This document shows positions 34,492 to 46,792 of a DNA stretch of 64,000 bases, piece after piece. This DNA comes from Floccularia luteovirens (Eukaryota; Basidiomycota; Agaricomycetes; Agaricales; Squamanitaceae): assembly GCA_009739215.1 (NCBI GenBank), contig VSJF01000013.1:62001-126000 (forward strand), read 5' to 3'. The notes below the pieces were generated by a model that was not told the origin of the DNA, did not search any database, and saw only the letters and a program-made list of their open reading frames with translations. The position numbers and the translations under genes were made by a program. Numbering within the stretch: the stretch's first letter is position 1; each line of letters starts with the position of its first letter.

Positions 34492-37400
34492 ATGCCTTCA
34501 TCCAGAAGAGCTCAGCGTATTAACAATGCCCTCAATATGGCAAAGCAGACTCTTGATACTGCACGGGGCCCGCTCAGTCTGGTTCCTATTCCTGGATTAG
34601 CAAGTGCTGCCTCAGCACTGTCTGCCCTCATTGACATAATTTTGGTGCGTCTACAATAATACATATTTTCTACCTGTGCACGATTAAACGATTGCATTCA
34701 TTAGGTTGCGGAAGGGAACAAAGGAGCAAGGGAAGATGCAGCAAATCATATACAGGCACTGGTATCGATGATCCAGGAAACAGCAAAGAAGGCAGAGTCT
34801 GTTGCCGGAACCAACGATGAAACACGGACTCGTTTGGTGAACTCGTCCGAGTTGAAGGAGAGAGTTGCTACTCTGGAGAAGTGAGTTACTTACTGGCATA
34901 TACTTTGCTTGAAACTCAATAATCGTAGAGATTTGAAAGATCTGATGGATGATGCGACAAGCCTCGAAACAGGATGCCTCGGATTGTTGTTCAGCAAGCA
35001 AAATGCTGATATTTTATTGGGAATCAACAAAGGCATTGAAGAGGCCACAAGGAGATTTCAAGTATGATTTTCTTTCATTGATACCAATTGACTGTTCTGA
35101 AATACTATATGAAATAGGTGCAAGGTGCAATCACAGTTGAGATGTTGATCAACCGGACCATGGTTGATATCGAGGTAAGTTTTTTGCTCCCTGCTGCCTA
35201 GAAGATCATATTCATGTGAATTCATAGCAATTGAGGAGAGTTCAACAAGAAGAAAGTGCGGAGAGACAGCGTGCAGAACGAAATCGTGCAGAAAGAATGC
35301 ATGCAGAGCGAGAGCGTAAGTTCCCCCTCTGGTTGCGGCTATCAAGTCTGCTGACCGATTGGTTACTTCACAGTTGACGAAAGGGCTCTTGACAAGCTGC
35401 CGCACGTCAATGCTGGTTACTCTTCTGCCTCCAACCCGACAAAATCGGGAACGCTGCAAGGCACCCGAACCGCATTACTTTCAGAAATCACCGAATGGTC
35501 CCTCCGGCACGACACTAGTGATAACGACTCTTTCATATATGTTCTAAGTGGCGGAGCCGGCACCGGTAAATCTACCATCGCATACGAGATAGCCGATAGA
35601 TTAAAGAAGGACGGTGCACTTGGTGCCTCATTTTTCTTTATCTCCGGCGCGAGTGATTTCAATACAACAACATACGTGGTGACAACAATCGCTTATCAAT
35701 TGGCACACAGGCAGAAGAGCCTATATCCTTACATTGCAAAAGCTGCTCGAGAGTACTTTCAGGAAGGCAAACAAGGGGAACAGCTTCAAATTGATCTTGA
35801 TCATCTAATAATCAAACCACTCAGGAATGTCAAGGCATCACACCACCCCATCGTACTGGTTTTCGATGCCCTCGATGAGTGCACTCCTGCTGCCCAGTCT
35901 GAGGCGATTCGACTTCTATTCCTGTTTATGGAACGGCTTCCGGAAATTCCATTTTCCTGTCCGAATACTCGTTACCACAAGACCAGAAATGGAGATTGAA
36001 GCAGCTTTTAACACCGAAAAGTTTCGCAATGTGTCAAAACCATTCAAATTACATGAAATTCCAAGAGGAATTGCTGACGGAGACATCGAGCTTTTCTTGG
36101 ACGTCAGACTGAAGAACCTCAGCTGCTGGAAAGCCTTATTGCATGCCCGTCCCGGGGTTGTCAAAGATCTTACTAGTCTTGCTGAGGGTCTATTCATATA
36201 TGCCGACACTGCTGCCAAATTCCTGAGTAAAAATTCACGCCATGCCGCCGAGATTCTTGATGCTTCCTTTTCTGACAATCCATCAAAGGCATCATTCACT
36301 CTAAAGAACCTCGATCGACTGTACATCACTGTATTGCGGAACGCGCTCAATGACAACAAAATCGACATTCCAGACATGAAGAAGTACATCCAACCTGTGC
36401 TGGACAGTCTTGCTTTGCTTCAAGATCAGGTATCGGCATCTGGCCTGAAAGATTTGGTCAGTGTTCCAATGCGATTTATTCAGGACATTCTAGACCGGCT
36501 TGGTTCGGTCATCCTGAAGCCAGATAATGACGACGTCAAGATCCGAATGCTTCATGCGAGCTTCCCCCAGTTCCTCGTTGATATCGAGCGCTGTACTGAT
36601 CCGAAATTCTATATCAACTCGTCTGAACATCACCAACACCTAACATTGTCCTGTCTGGAGGTAATGACTACGAGGAACCCACTGAGAAGGAATATATGTG
36701 ACCTCGATGATCAGACAATAATGAGATTAAAGATCCCTGGCCTTCACGACACTGCCAAGAAATGTATTCGACCAAGTTTATGGTACTCTTGTGCTCACTG
36801 GGCCACACATGTATCATGCTGCGACAATCCAAGTCAGGATATCTTGGATGCAGTCAAGGAGTTTGCCCGGACAAAGTTACTAGTATGGGTAGAGGTGCTC
36901 AGTTACATGAACCGACTCGAGGTTGCTGTTCCAGCATTACTTGCAATTCTTTCATGGTGCAAGGTGTGTATTTGATTGATGCAAATTTTATAAGTACACT
37001 AAATTATTATTGCAAGGTTCACATCCACGATGCAGACAGGAATGAAATTCTTCAATTAATCGATGATACACACCGGCTAGTTCTACGGTGTTACACACCT
37101 ATCAATGAATGTCCTGAACACCTGTACATATCTGCATTGCCATTGGCACCATCATGCATGCTCACTATTCGCTACCATGACACACCAGCCCGTGGCCATG
37201 CTGTAAAGTCAGTGGTGCCTAGAGATTCAGTATGGGGTGCCTGTCTTCACACGATCCTAGTAGATGCGAAATACTGTAATGCAGTCCTTTCCCCCGATGG
37301 GAGGCTGATTGCATCTGGGTCACAAAATGGGGAGGTGTGCATATGGGATGCCAATATCGGAGTGTTGAAGAGGACCCTAACGGGGCATACTGGCAATGTT

Positions 37401-38877
37401 CTATGTGTTGCATGGGCCCCTGATAGGGAGACGATTGCTTCTACCTCACGTGATAAAACAATTCGTGTTTGGAATGCGACCTCTGGAGCGCAGGTACATG
37501 TCCAAGATGTGAAAGGTGTATATGCTACTATAGCATGGAGTCAAGACATGACGCGACTTATTCTCGGACCTTATTTTGCGGGGGGTGCGGAGGTGTGGGA
37601 CGTTGTGATTGGTAAAGAGCTGAAAAAGGGAATGTCAGTCCCTGGAGTAGGGCGTATATTGGCTATATCGAAGGATCTGAGGCGTGTAATTGTCTGGTCA
37701 AGTGACGGAGGGCTTCGATTTTTGGATATGGAATGCTGAAAATGCTAGGGTTCTGAAGAGACTGCACGGATTTTCTGTGTCTGGAGCTGTGTTTCTACAC
37801 GACGACATGCAGGTTGCATTTTGTAGAGGTAATGAGATGAATCTGTGGGACTTGGCATCGGGCGAACACACTATCAAAGTCAAACCAAAATCCGAAATTT
37901 ATGGTATCGTTGTGTCTCAAAATGGACACATTTTTGCTTTGTCCACTGCTGATAGATCTGTCCATTTTTTGAACACGAAATCCTGGAATTCACTTGGTTC
38001 CTTCCAAGGCTATTTTCTTTCGAATAATGCAGCATTTTCTCCTGATGGCTATCGCTTCCTGACGTCATATAATATAGGCCAGATGTGGGACTTGTCTTCT
38101 GTACTAGCACCCAAACCACAAATCGCATCTCCTACTCCACCATTACATGAATCACGCATACATTTCGTAGTCGTCTCCTTGGACGGTTCACGGGTGGCGG
38201 CTGTGTCAAATAAAGCAGTCAGTATCTGGTCTCTCAAATCTGCATCACTATTATGCATTATTCGGGGAGATATTTCGGGTAACTGTGCCTTCTCCCCTGA
38301 CGCGCGGAGGATCGCAGTCCCTGATTATGCTAACAAGACTGACATATGGGATATCACGACATCTGAGCCCACTTTGGTGCGGACCATATCTACTTTCAAC
38401 CGTTTCAGTGCTAGGGTCGCATGGTCTCCCAATGGATATTGGATTGCAGGTATAGCAAAGGTTAATGGGGGGCAGGGTCTAAGGCTAGGAGTATTCGATG
38501 CGGCGACATGCAAACTTGCGAAAGATCTGATGTTCAACCTTCTCTGGAATGTTTCAGATTTAGAATTCTCACATGACAACACAATGTTATATGCGAAAAG
38601 TGGGACGGGTCAAGAGGCGATATTCAAATGGAAGGAAGGGGAGGAAGTCGAACTCGAGCAGCACAGGTGGGCGACAGAAATAGGCTGCAGGATGCGTTTA
38701 CACAAGGATGGATGGATTGTACGTGAAGAGGATGGAAAGAGATTATGTTGGGTAGAGCAGGGAAGTCCTCTCTGCATTGCGCGGTGGGGCAATTATTATG
38801 CTGTGGCCAACGATTCGGGCAAACTAGATATTTTACACATCGAGGAAAGTTCTGTAGACACGACGAAGAGTTTGTAG
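34492..38877 (+). CDS. NLR 2: helical domain-NACHT-WD40 receptor (two +1 frameshifts)
   Basis: Paralogue of NLR 1 with identical exon structure: 34492-34644, 34705-34880, 34929-35061, 35118-35174, 35228-35315, 35374-36963, 37017-38877. Helical N-terminus, Walker A GGAGTGKST (262-270), Walker B VFDALDE, and a WD40 domain from about residue 810 (ARGHAVKSV, LTGHTGNVLCVAWAPDRETIAS). Exon 5 is longer than in NLR 1 and encodes a charged linker with RAE/HAE repeats. Two T runs carry one base too many: TTTT at 35,952-35,955 in NACHT and TTTTT at 37,719-37,723 in WD40. Both would truncate the protein. Removing one base in each gives 1,351 residues aligned with NLR 1 throughout. No other lesions exist, so it is either intact behind sequence errors or very recently disabled. 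Confidence 0.88.
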
Positions 38878-40499
38878 GCCCCGAATACTATTTAACAACC
38901 ATCATTTGATCTGCCAGTCGTTTTTATCCGTCCATTTTTTAACCAATGTCTTTCGAATGTACCTCCCTAATTCGGACTTTGGTAAAACTAAATACCACCA
39001 TTAGAATCCTTATGCTTTTGCACAACCGATAACACCGTCAGGTGCCATGATGATCCCTGGGTTTGAGAGATCTTATTATGACACAAGAACTAATCGAAAA
39101 TACTGTGGGTACACGACAACACCGACGTACGCCCGGTGAATTGATATGTATTTTCCAAGGTGTATCTAGCTCTTACAATTAATGCTGAGATATAACGTAC
39201 TGTTTGTTGCGTCATGACTGATTCCCGTCGTTTTGCGAGTGTGCCAGATGGTATAAAGTCATGGTACCGGCGTTTCATGAAAAGACTCTTCTGCTTGAGT
39301 AGCTCTAGAAAATGGATAGTATACGACGCTACAACTTTACCTTAATTACGATCCTGAATTGAGGCTGTCTACTCATATCCCTGTTTCATTTGCAACCGAA
39401 ATGTAAGATTATAGTAGACAAGGATCTATTGTAATAATACGCTAGTTATTCGAAGTTAATATAAGATTATGAATAGTATTAAAAACGTTCTCACTTCAGC
39501 GTTTGCCGACTGAAGTGTCGAGGATAAAAACTATGATTTATGTATTGTAGGAAGTAAATTTTTTCTACCATTAATGGTTAGAAAAAGGGAGAATATACGA
39601 GTGTCTAATTTAGTTCAGGAGGATATAATAACTCGATCTCATTTTTAAAATATTCCACACAGATGAATGGGAATGTCGGAGCTCCAGGTATGAAATCTCT
39701 TCGACCTTACACGAAATGTCACAGTCACGTGGTTACCATTTATACAAGATGTGAGAAAAAGGTGTCAAGTTGCTTATCTGCGGTCGTTGTGCTGATCAGT
39801 CCTATGGGTTTGGCAAATGGCAGGAAGAGGCGTCACATAAAGATTGCGGACACTGGAGGCGGAGGTTCGGTCCATTGTGCGGTCTGCCAGTGCGGGTTCG
39901 GCAAATCATGTTCTCCATATTGAAGTTAAATTTGAAACCTGCTGTGAACATGGAATTCAGTAAGCTCCCCCATCCATCTTCTCCACGATTATAAAAGGAA
40001 AGACTAAAACATTTACAAGAACGCCCCAAATGTCACCGTAAATTGTCAAGCAAGGACTAGAGCCTGTTTGTGACATGGTCGGATACACTGCCGCTCCATA
40101 TGTAATCTGATGACCATAAGAACCATGATGACGAGAAAACGGGATTCGGAAGCCGAGAGTCCGATAGGCATCTGAGCTGGTTTTAAGGATTCAAGTACGT
40201 ACAAAACCCATCAGTAAGAGAGAGATTTCTGTGTGAATCGGTTACAATGACTCACCAGTACTAGTAGAGGCCAATAACGCGATAGTGTCACAGATTTCAC
40301 GTGCTTTCACTACTTTGAGACAAAAATAAAATAGACAAACGACAAAACTGACATTGGATGCTTTGACATAACTCAATAACATCATTTTCCCAAGCTATTG
40401 TCAGTCAACGTTTCAACACATCCAGATAAATATCGACGCCACACACTAACAGCTTACGAATTTCCCCGCCAAGCAAAGTACATTCCCTGAACGCAAATC
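38878..40499. other. Non-coding 3' flank of NLR 2 and 5' part of segment B
   Basis: The first 280 bp are NLR 2 3' flank; from 39,157 on it is segment B. At about 39,402-39,615 copy B has roughly 215 AT-rich bases where copy A has about 40, including a small hairpin (ACTTCAG ... CTGAAGT at 39,493-39,516). I see no terminal repeats that would prove a mobile element. Confidence 0.4.
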
Positions 40500-41848
40500 A
40501 TGACTTGCCCACAGTGCACCACGAAATACATACTTCCGGGTGAACCGACGGGAAGTATCAACGCAGACTTTCATGGCGCATATTTCGCTCCTGGTCCAGC
40601 TGAAGGAGCACCCTCGAAGAGAGCAATTATTTTATTGACAGATGGGTTTGGGTTACCATTAAAGAATTGCAAGATTATGGCGGATAATCTTGCCAAACGA
40701 TTGGAATGTGATGTCTGGGTTCCGGACTATTTCCAAGGTTCGTACTATCAATGTTTTCAAGAAGAAAATGATTCTGAGCATGGTGGCATTGTAGGAAGAC
40801 CACTTGTACCATTAGACCTGCACATAGCTATCGATAAAGCAGGTGTGAAAATGGGAATTTGGGATTGGGTCAAATTTGTTTGGTATACCTTACCAAATAT
40901 CCCTGCTTTCATAGCGAGTAGACCTTCTGTTGTTGATCAAAGAGTTCATGCTGTGCGTTTCCCTTCTGTTCATATCTGTGATAAGTAACTAAGGCCTTTA
41001 TATGACGCAGTTTATCAAGTTGTTGAAGGAGAAGAAAGGTTACGAGAAGTTAGGCGCGGTAGGGTGAGTTTTGCTCTCTTGCATTCCTTATAGCCACGAA
41101 CAAGAGATCAACCCTATATTTCCTTTACAGGTATTGTTATGGAGGCTCGACAGCAGTCCGTTTAGGATCTACTGGCCTTGTACAATCCGTCGTCATCTGC
41201 CATCCCGGAAGCTTTTCCTTGGATGCTGTCAAAGCTATCTGCGTCCCCGCATCATGGGCTTGTGCAGAAGGTGTGTAAACTACAAATATTGTGATGTACT
41301 GTGGTCTAAAAATGGTAACTTAGAGGATTTATTCTTCCCCGATGATCTGCGCTTGAAATGTGAGGCAGCTTTCGCAGCGCGGCAAGGAAAGGACGACTTT
41401 ATCGAATATGAGTTCAAGGATTATAAAGGTATGTGAATGTAATTCAAGCTGTGAATGCTCCTTTTATCCTGAGAATGAATGGTAGGAACGGCCCACGGAT
41501 TCGCTGCTCGACCAAATTTAGAGATACCAGAGGTGAAAGAAGGGCATGAGAAATCTTTCGAACAAACAGTTGATTGGTTCAAGAAGACTCTAGCAGCTTA
41601 ACAACTTTATGGATACCTTAGTCCTTGTAATTCAATATGGTTTCTTGATAGTAGCACATTTTTAAATAATATGATCAATTCGACTAATAGATTGTTGAAT
41701 ACACGGGTGTATCCAGCTTGGATACTACACTTACGGTGTACTGAAGTGAACAGTCCGTTCGGCAACACTAGTCACTTGCTTGAGCACTCCAGTACAGACT
41801 TGCCGAGGTATGTGACCACCGACGCAGGGTATATACATATCCTACCAC
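39157..41848. repeat. Segmental duplication, copy B
   Basis: Second copy of the segment at 29,926-32,433. It ends with a truncated last exon of RCE1 (minus strand, about 41,785-41,848), showing that the duplicated piece was cut inside RCE1. It contains the intact dienelactone hydrolase. Confidence 0.88.
40500..41601 (+). CDS. Dienelactone hydrolase family protein, copy B
   Basis: Exons 40500-40952, 41011-41063, 41131-41270, 41324-41428 and 41486-41601 encode 288 residues in one frame. It is an alpha/beta-hydrolase of the carboxymethylenebutenolidase type: IILLTDGFGLPL and CDVWVPDYFQG in the N-terminal part, nucleophile Cys in GYCYGGSTAV (C171), Asp in CAEEDLFF (D217), His in GTAHGFAARP (H254). 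The family hydrolyses cyclic esters such as dienelactone in aromatic breakdown, but fungal members are diverse, so the substrate is open. The N-terminus has a CPQC pair (residues 3-6) not typical of bacterial members. It sits 1.6 kb downstream of NLR 2, mirroring copy A after NLR 1. Confidence 0.88.
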
Positions 41849-42004
41849 AAGCCACAGCTTCCGTTACTCATTTATGATACTTCAAGATTCGCAACTGTCC
41901 GCTCCTTGTTTAGAGAGAAAGCTTTCGCTTATACTCTGAGATAAAATTTAAAATTTAAACTGTCAAAGAAAGAAATTCTATATAATCCTCGTAATTACTC
42001 GGGG
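41602..42004. other. Intergenic region between segment B and the FMO cluster
   Basis: About 400 bp holding the end of segment B with the RCE1 last-exon remnant and an AT-rich stretch. Nothing else recognised. Confidence 0.35.
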
Positions 42005-43090
42005 CTAGCGTCGAGCTTGTCGTTCCCGGCGTTCCTCAGCTAATGTCTTCAATTCATCTGATTTCATGGGCAGCCAAGTTAGCCAATTCCCACCACTACA
42101 CATACTAGGAAGGTATAAGTCGTCCAATAATTCATCTGCAGCTTGGGACTAACTATAATATATCATTAATTCTCATGCAGTTGAGAAAATTGAACACCCT
42201 TACCAGAGGAAATGATAGGCACTTGCATAACTATCATTGCTCCATGAAAATGCATCAGGATAGCGTCTCCTAACCCATGCCGAGTATCGTTCTGTTTCAT
42301 CGAGAGCCTCGTCAACTGTGCGTGGGAGACGTATTTCATCTCCCAAGAAATAGGAAGAGATCCAGTGTGCACTTGTTTCAAGAACGTAACAGTTCCCAGC
42401 TACATGCTATGATGGAGTCAATGAATTGAAATGCTGAAGAGCTTTAGGACAACGAACCATCGCCCCACTTGTTGCGAAATCTCGCTTTCAGTATATTTTT
42501 TGCTGGAATCATGCCACGATACATCATGTAGACATTGGCTCCTTACTTAAACTAGGGGGTGGATTTTCTAATGATGTATAAACCCATGTATTCTCTGCTT
42601 TAGGTTATGCTGGCCGTTTTCCAATTCCCAGTTCTTCCGCTGTACGCTCTAGGGGGTACGAGTGAGAAATTTGCACATGTCATTAAAGGGTCACGCTGAA
42701 TTACTTTCGATAATAGGGTCCCAGGATGATGAGAATCCCGTTGCTAAGATGACTGCACTTGCTTTTATCGTTGTTCCAGTGCTCAGGACCACTGAGGATC
42801 CATCTTCCGAGGAGCTCGTGACGCGAGCAGGTGTAGCTACCCTGATTTTCCCGGCGTTGACGAAAGCATGAAAGCTGTCGGGACGGTATACACCCTCGTC
42901 CCCTAAACGTAGTCCCAAGAATATAGGTTGCACTTTACGGAAGGGTGAATCCTTTGGAATAGAGAAAGCGGTGAACTGGAATCCTGGGTCAAATTTTCTG
43001 GTAATTACTTGTTGAGAAGGCGTACGGTTTCATTTGCAACTTTGTCCCACATATAATGGACAATACGTGCTCCTAACCAGGTTTTGTGTA
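42005..43090 (-). pseudogene. Flavin-containing monooxygenase 1, truncated pseudogene
   Basis: Minus-strand remnant equivalent to the second half of the neighbouring monooxygenases. Readable pieces, high to low: RRVLHKTWLGARIVHYMWDK (about 43,070), IFLGLRLGDEGVYRPDS and ASAVILATGFSSSW (42,720-42,930), TAEELGIGKRPA (about 42,630), MYRGMIPAKNIL (about 42,510), AHWISSYFLGDEIRLPRT (42,330-42,370) and NWLTWL near the end. Lesions include an in-frame TAA at 42,605-42,607, a stop where the family has a conserved Trp before PQAADEL (about 42,150), an extra base in the TTT (minus-strand AAA) at 42,486-42,488 and several frame changes. The FAD- and NADPH-binding halves are absent. Unlike its neighbours, this one is certainly dead. 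Confidence 0.88.
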
Positions 43091-43738
43091 AGACGCGTCT
43101 GCATTTGTGTGAGTTACAAAGGGTGCTTGGGTCATAAGCATAAGCAGTGATGTGCCGGTCGAGCAACTAGTCGTAGATAAAATTCCCACGACCCATGGTT
43201 GCCGACTAAATTCGACCAGACCACGGGAGAGTCGCTTCATATGACACTAACAGAGGGAATAGGCTAATTATCACACGATTATGCTTGATTATCATGTTAC
43301 GCTATCAGATAATCAAATTACATGAGTAATCCAGGTCATCAACCTGAAAACTCCGAGAGAGGTTCTGAGCATCGTCAGTGAGTATCGTGACAAGGCCAGT
43401 CGGGTCGGTTTTTGCGACTCACGACTGGTCGCGAAAAGCCGCGGAGTCACGCGACCAGACTTCCGTCCTAGTCCGGAGTCGTAGGACTGGTTCAGGCAGT
43501 GCAATGTTTCGAAAATTTGAACTCCGTCTGTTTGAATCCCCCACTGTGACGATATGCATTGTATATCACTGCGTCCCTTGGAGATAGGGCTTCTAAATAG
43601 TGTATACTGGTCAATGCAACCTATTGTTGCAGTTGTGTTCTCACAGATACAGCACCGAAGCAATACAGAACTTCACAAGGAAGCACTCATCCAACCGGAC
43701 GACTTTTGGCAATTTTGTTATAAATAAGTTCCACAAAC
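43091..43738. other. Intergenic region with short GC-rich inverted motifs
   Basis: 648 bp where the 5' half of monooxygenase 1 should have been. It contains a GC-rich patch (43,385-43,500) with short inverted repeats, for example CTGGTCGCG at 43,425-43,433 and its inverse at 43,450-43,458. No gene or clear transposon end seen. Confidence 0.35.
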
Positions 43739-46045
43739 CTACCTATTCTCTTTTTCTACAGGTGAAGCTTTTTCATCAAATGCTGTTGATGATGTCTCCC
43801 ATCCCATCATACGCTTATCTCTCTTTTCCCGCCGTTCTTCAGACAACCATAACAGCTCTTCTGTTCTTATGGGTCGGAATAACCAAGTTAGCCAATTGCC
43901 ACCACTGCGCATGCTCGGGAGGTATAAATCTTCCAGTAATTCGTCTGCGGCTTGTGGCCAACTTAAACATGAATCAGATCTAACCCAATCTCTTCACTGA
44001 ATACGTATGTGCTTACCAAAGATACGGATAAGCACTCGCGTGGCTACTGTTATCTCGCGCATGGAACGCATCCGGAAACCGTCTTCTCACCCACGCCGAA
44101 TACATCTCTGTCTCATCCAGTGTTTCCTCAACTGTCCGTGGGAGATTCATCTCGTCTTCTAGGAAATATGAAGAAATCCAATGTGCACATAACTCAAAGA
44201 AATAAGCTGAATTTGCCGTGTACTGGTTAGAATCAAGCGCAAATGAGGACATATGGCATGTTATTCGTTTGAAGTTGAACTCTTACAATTGCACCATTTG
44301 TTGCAAAATCTCGCCTGAAGATGTTCTTGGCAGGGATGATACCACGATACATCGTGGTCGATAAGGATTCTGAGTTAGGACGGGAACAAGGCGGGTTTCT
44401 TAATGATTTGTAATTCCATGCCATATTCTGGCTTGTGCTGTGCTGGTCGTCTTCCAATTCCAAGCTCTTCTGCCGTAGATTCTATAAGGTGTTAGTCTCA
44501 ACTTGCGATATTATCATATGTGATTCAAGCCACATACTGTCAATCATATCATCCCAAGAGGATGCGAATCCAGTGGCCAAAATGACTGCACTAGCCTTGA
44601 TTGCTTGTCCAGTGCTGAGTAGTACCGAGGAGCCATCTTCGGAGAACCCTGTCATACGGGCGGGTGCTATTATCTGTATTTTTCCTGTATTGACTAGAGC
44701 ATGGAAGCTATCAGGTCGATAGACGCCCTCGTCCCCAGACCGCAACCCCCAGAAAAGCGGATGTACGATTCTAAGTGGCGAATCTTTTGGAATGGAATAT
44801 GCTTTGAACTGGATTCGGATGTGAGCTTTCTCCTTCAGATTGTAGTGAGTGTACAGACTGACTGTATCATTTGCGATTTTGTCCCATGTGTAATGGACAA
44901 TTTTGGAACCTAGCCAAGTTTTGTGCAGAAATCGTCTTATATTCCAACAATTTTCAGAATTTGTCCTAACTTATGAAAAGGTAAGATACGTACTCGATAG
45001 GGGTTTTAAGCTTGATATGAGGTGACATGACACTAATCAGCCTTTGGTGAAACATTTCGTTGAGTCACGGTTGACATTAATCATATTTGACTTACCTCGA
45101 CCTTCGTATTGACTTTGGTAATGGTTTTGCTCCTCCGATGAACATATCAATCGTCTGATACACCATCGTCACCTTCTCTCCGCGGTTTGTGAGGTATGCA
45201 GAAATACTAAACAATCTTATAAAGACATCTTCGTGATAAAAATTTCTCATCACGTACTCTTGTGCTGATTTTCCACCCCCAACCACAACAATCGTGTCAC
45301 GTCCCTCTTCAGAACTTCTGGAACTAGAGATGATCTCTTCCATTCGCGACCACGATTCACTGGAATGGACGACTGGCCCACGGAATTTCGGTATATATGG
45401 TGAAATACTTTCCGGAATCTTCGGTACACTACATCCCTTGAGCAAAACCGTTAAAAATTAAATCTCGACAACTCAAGGAGTACTCACCCCAGTACAAAGG
45501 ACGATACGTGAGAAGTAAAGTTCTTTACAATCACCCGTTCGCAAGTCCTGAACATTGACAGTCCAACGGCCGTCCTTCTCGCGACGTACACCAACAGCTT
45601 TTTTTTCAAACATAAACTTCACTTTCCCTCTCAAGTGGGTATCTGCATATTTCTCCATGTATGATGATACGTCAGCTCCAGACAGGCGGGCCCCTGTCTT
45701 TGCCGCGCCTTTTGGTGGAGGCATTGGTAACGAAGAGAATCGGAGCTCTCCATGTACACTAAAAGATAAAAATGAAACCGTCTGCTGAGCAAGGTTGTAC
45801 AATACACCCAAGATCGTATAGGCCTACTTGTTAGTGAACATACCAGGATATACTCGTTCACGTGCCCACACGCCTCCCACTGACTTGTCTTGAGAAATAA
45901 TTTGAATGTTTGTGAAGCCGTCTTTGTGAAGCACATGGGCCGTAATTAAGCCTGAGGGACCAGCGCCGATGATTCCTACTGGTTTCAACAGAATCCTATT
46001 CATGTTGGAACTACCTCCAATCGTAGACTCGGACTTGACAGACAT
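43739..46045 (-). CDS. Flavin-containing monooxygenase 2 (one +1 frameshift)
   Basis: FAD- and NADPH-dependent monooxygenase. Exons: 45828-46045, 45488-45758, 45258-45436, 45096-45206, 44994-45041, 44538-44935, 44287-44481, 44017-44222, 43739-43961. FAD motif GAGPSG is at residues 30-35. The NADPH motif VVVGGGKSAQ, an FRGPVVHSSESW segment resembling the FMO/BVMO fingerprint, and VILATGF are all present. The C-terminal 200 residues (TAEELGIG, MYRGIIPAKN, CAHWISSYFLED, LPSMRSGGNWLTWLF) define this fungal subgroup. Such enzymes oxygenate N-, S- or carbonyl-containing small molecules; the substrate is unknown. One extra base in the CC at 44,421-44,422 shifts exon 7. Removing it gives 615 residues. 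Confidence 0.87.
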
Positions 46046-46792
46046 CGTAAAATCGTATTGGCCGACAACTTTGCGTTTTAGTGCAAGCCTAATTCAAGGA
46101 AGACAGGATGGGCGGTGGTAGTTGATAATTAGAAAGAATAAAACGAATGGAGTGGACGTGTGGGTGCAGGGCTCGAAGGACAGTGTGGGGCGGCAAAGAA
46201 CAGGGTAAGGTAAAACGGAATGTGTAGTCCAGAGCGGTACGTCCACTTGCATATTAATGTAGGCGTGTCAACGGGTCACCTGGGGTGGAACTTGTCCGAG
46301 TTTGGAGGAATTAATGCAAAAAATGCTTGATGACATGGTGCTAGTGCGGATGATCCATAAACTTTACATCGAAACAGGAATTAAAATTTACACACTAAAG
46401 GTAGAACTAGAGAGGATATGTTCACCAAAGTTCATCAACTAGAAGTATATTGCATACATTGAATCATGATGCATGAGTCATCAATTGATCGCTTGCATAT
46501 GTGTTGCACCGCATTCTAATTCGGAAATTTATTTACCGAATTTGATGCTATAAGCGCAACAGAGCGCTATTTGCCGTACCACCGGAGCTAAGTACTATAC
46601 TATGCCTGGGTTGATTATGATACTCGATTTTACTGTCCTGCTGCTTGCAGCTCCTCGGAAGGGTTGATGAGGGTAGTTATGATTACTTATTTACAGGAGT
46701 CACCGACTGTACTGTGTTCCAACGACAGTCCACCAAAATCAAAATAAGCCACACGGATGTAAACTGTTAAATTGCATTGGTATGATCGCGTA
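46046..46792. promoter_or_regulatory. Upstream region of monooxygenase 2
   Basis: 747 bp between monooxygenase 2 and the end of monooxygenase 3. It holds the promoter of the former and the 3' flank of the latter. No ORF or repeat of note. Confidence 0.35.

Noticed and set aside
39402..39615. Possible miniature transposon in segment B
   Set aside because: Extra AT-rich sequence compared with copy A, but copy A has its own different 40 bases there and I find no terminal inverted repeats or target-site duplication.
43380..43500. GC-rich patch as a transposon end or RNA gene
   Set aside because: Only 9-bp inverted motifs, no cloverleaf, no longer terminal repeat.
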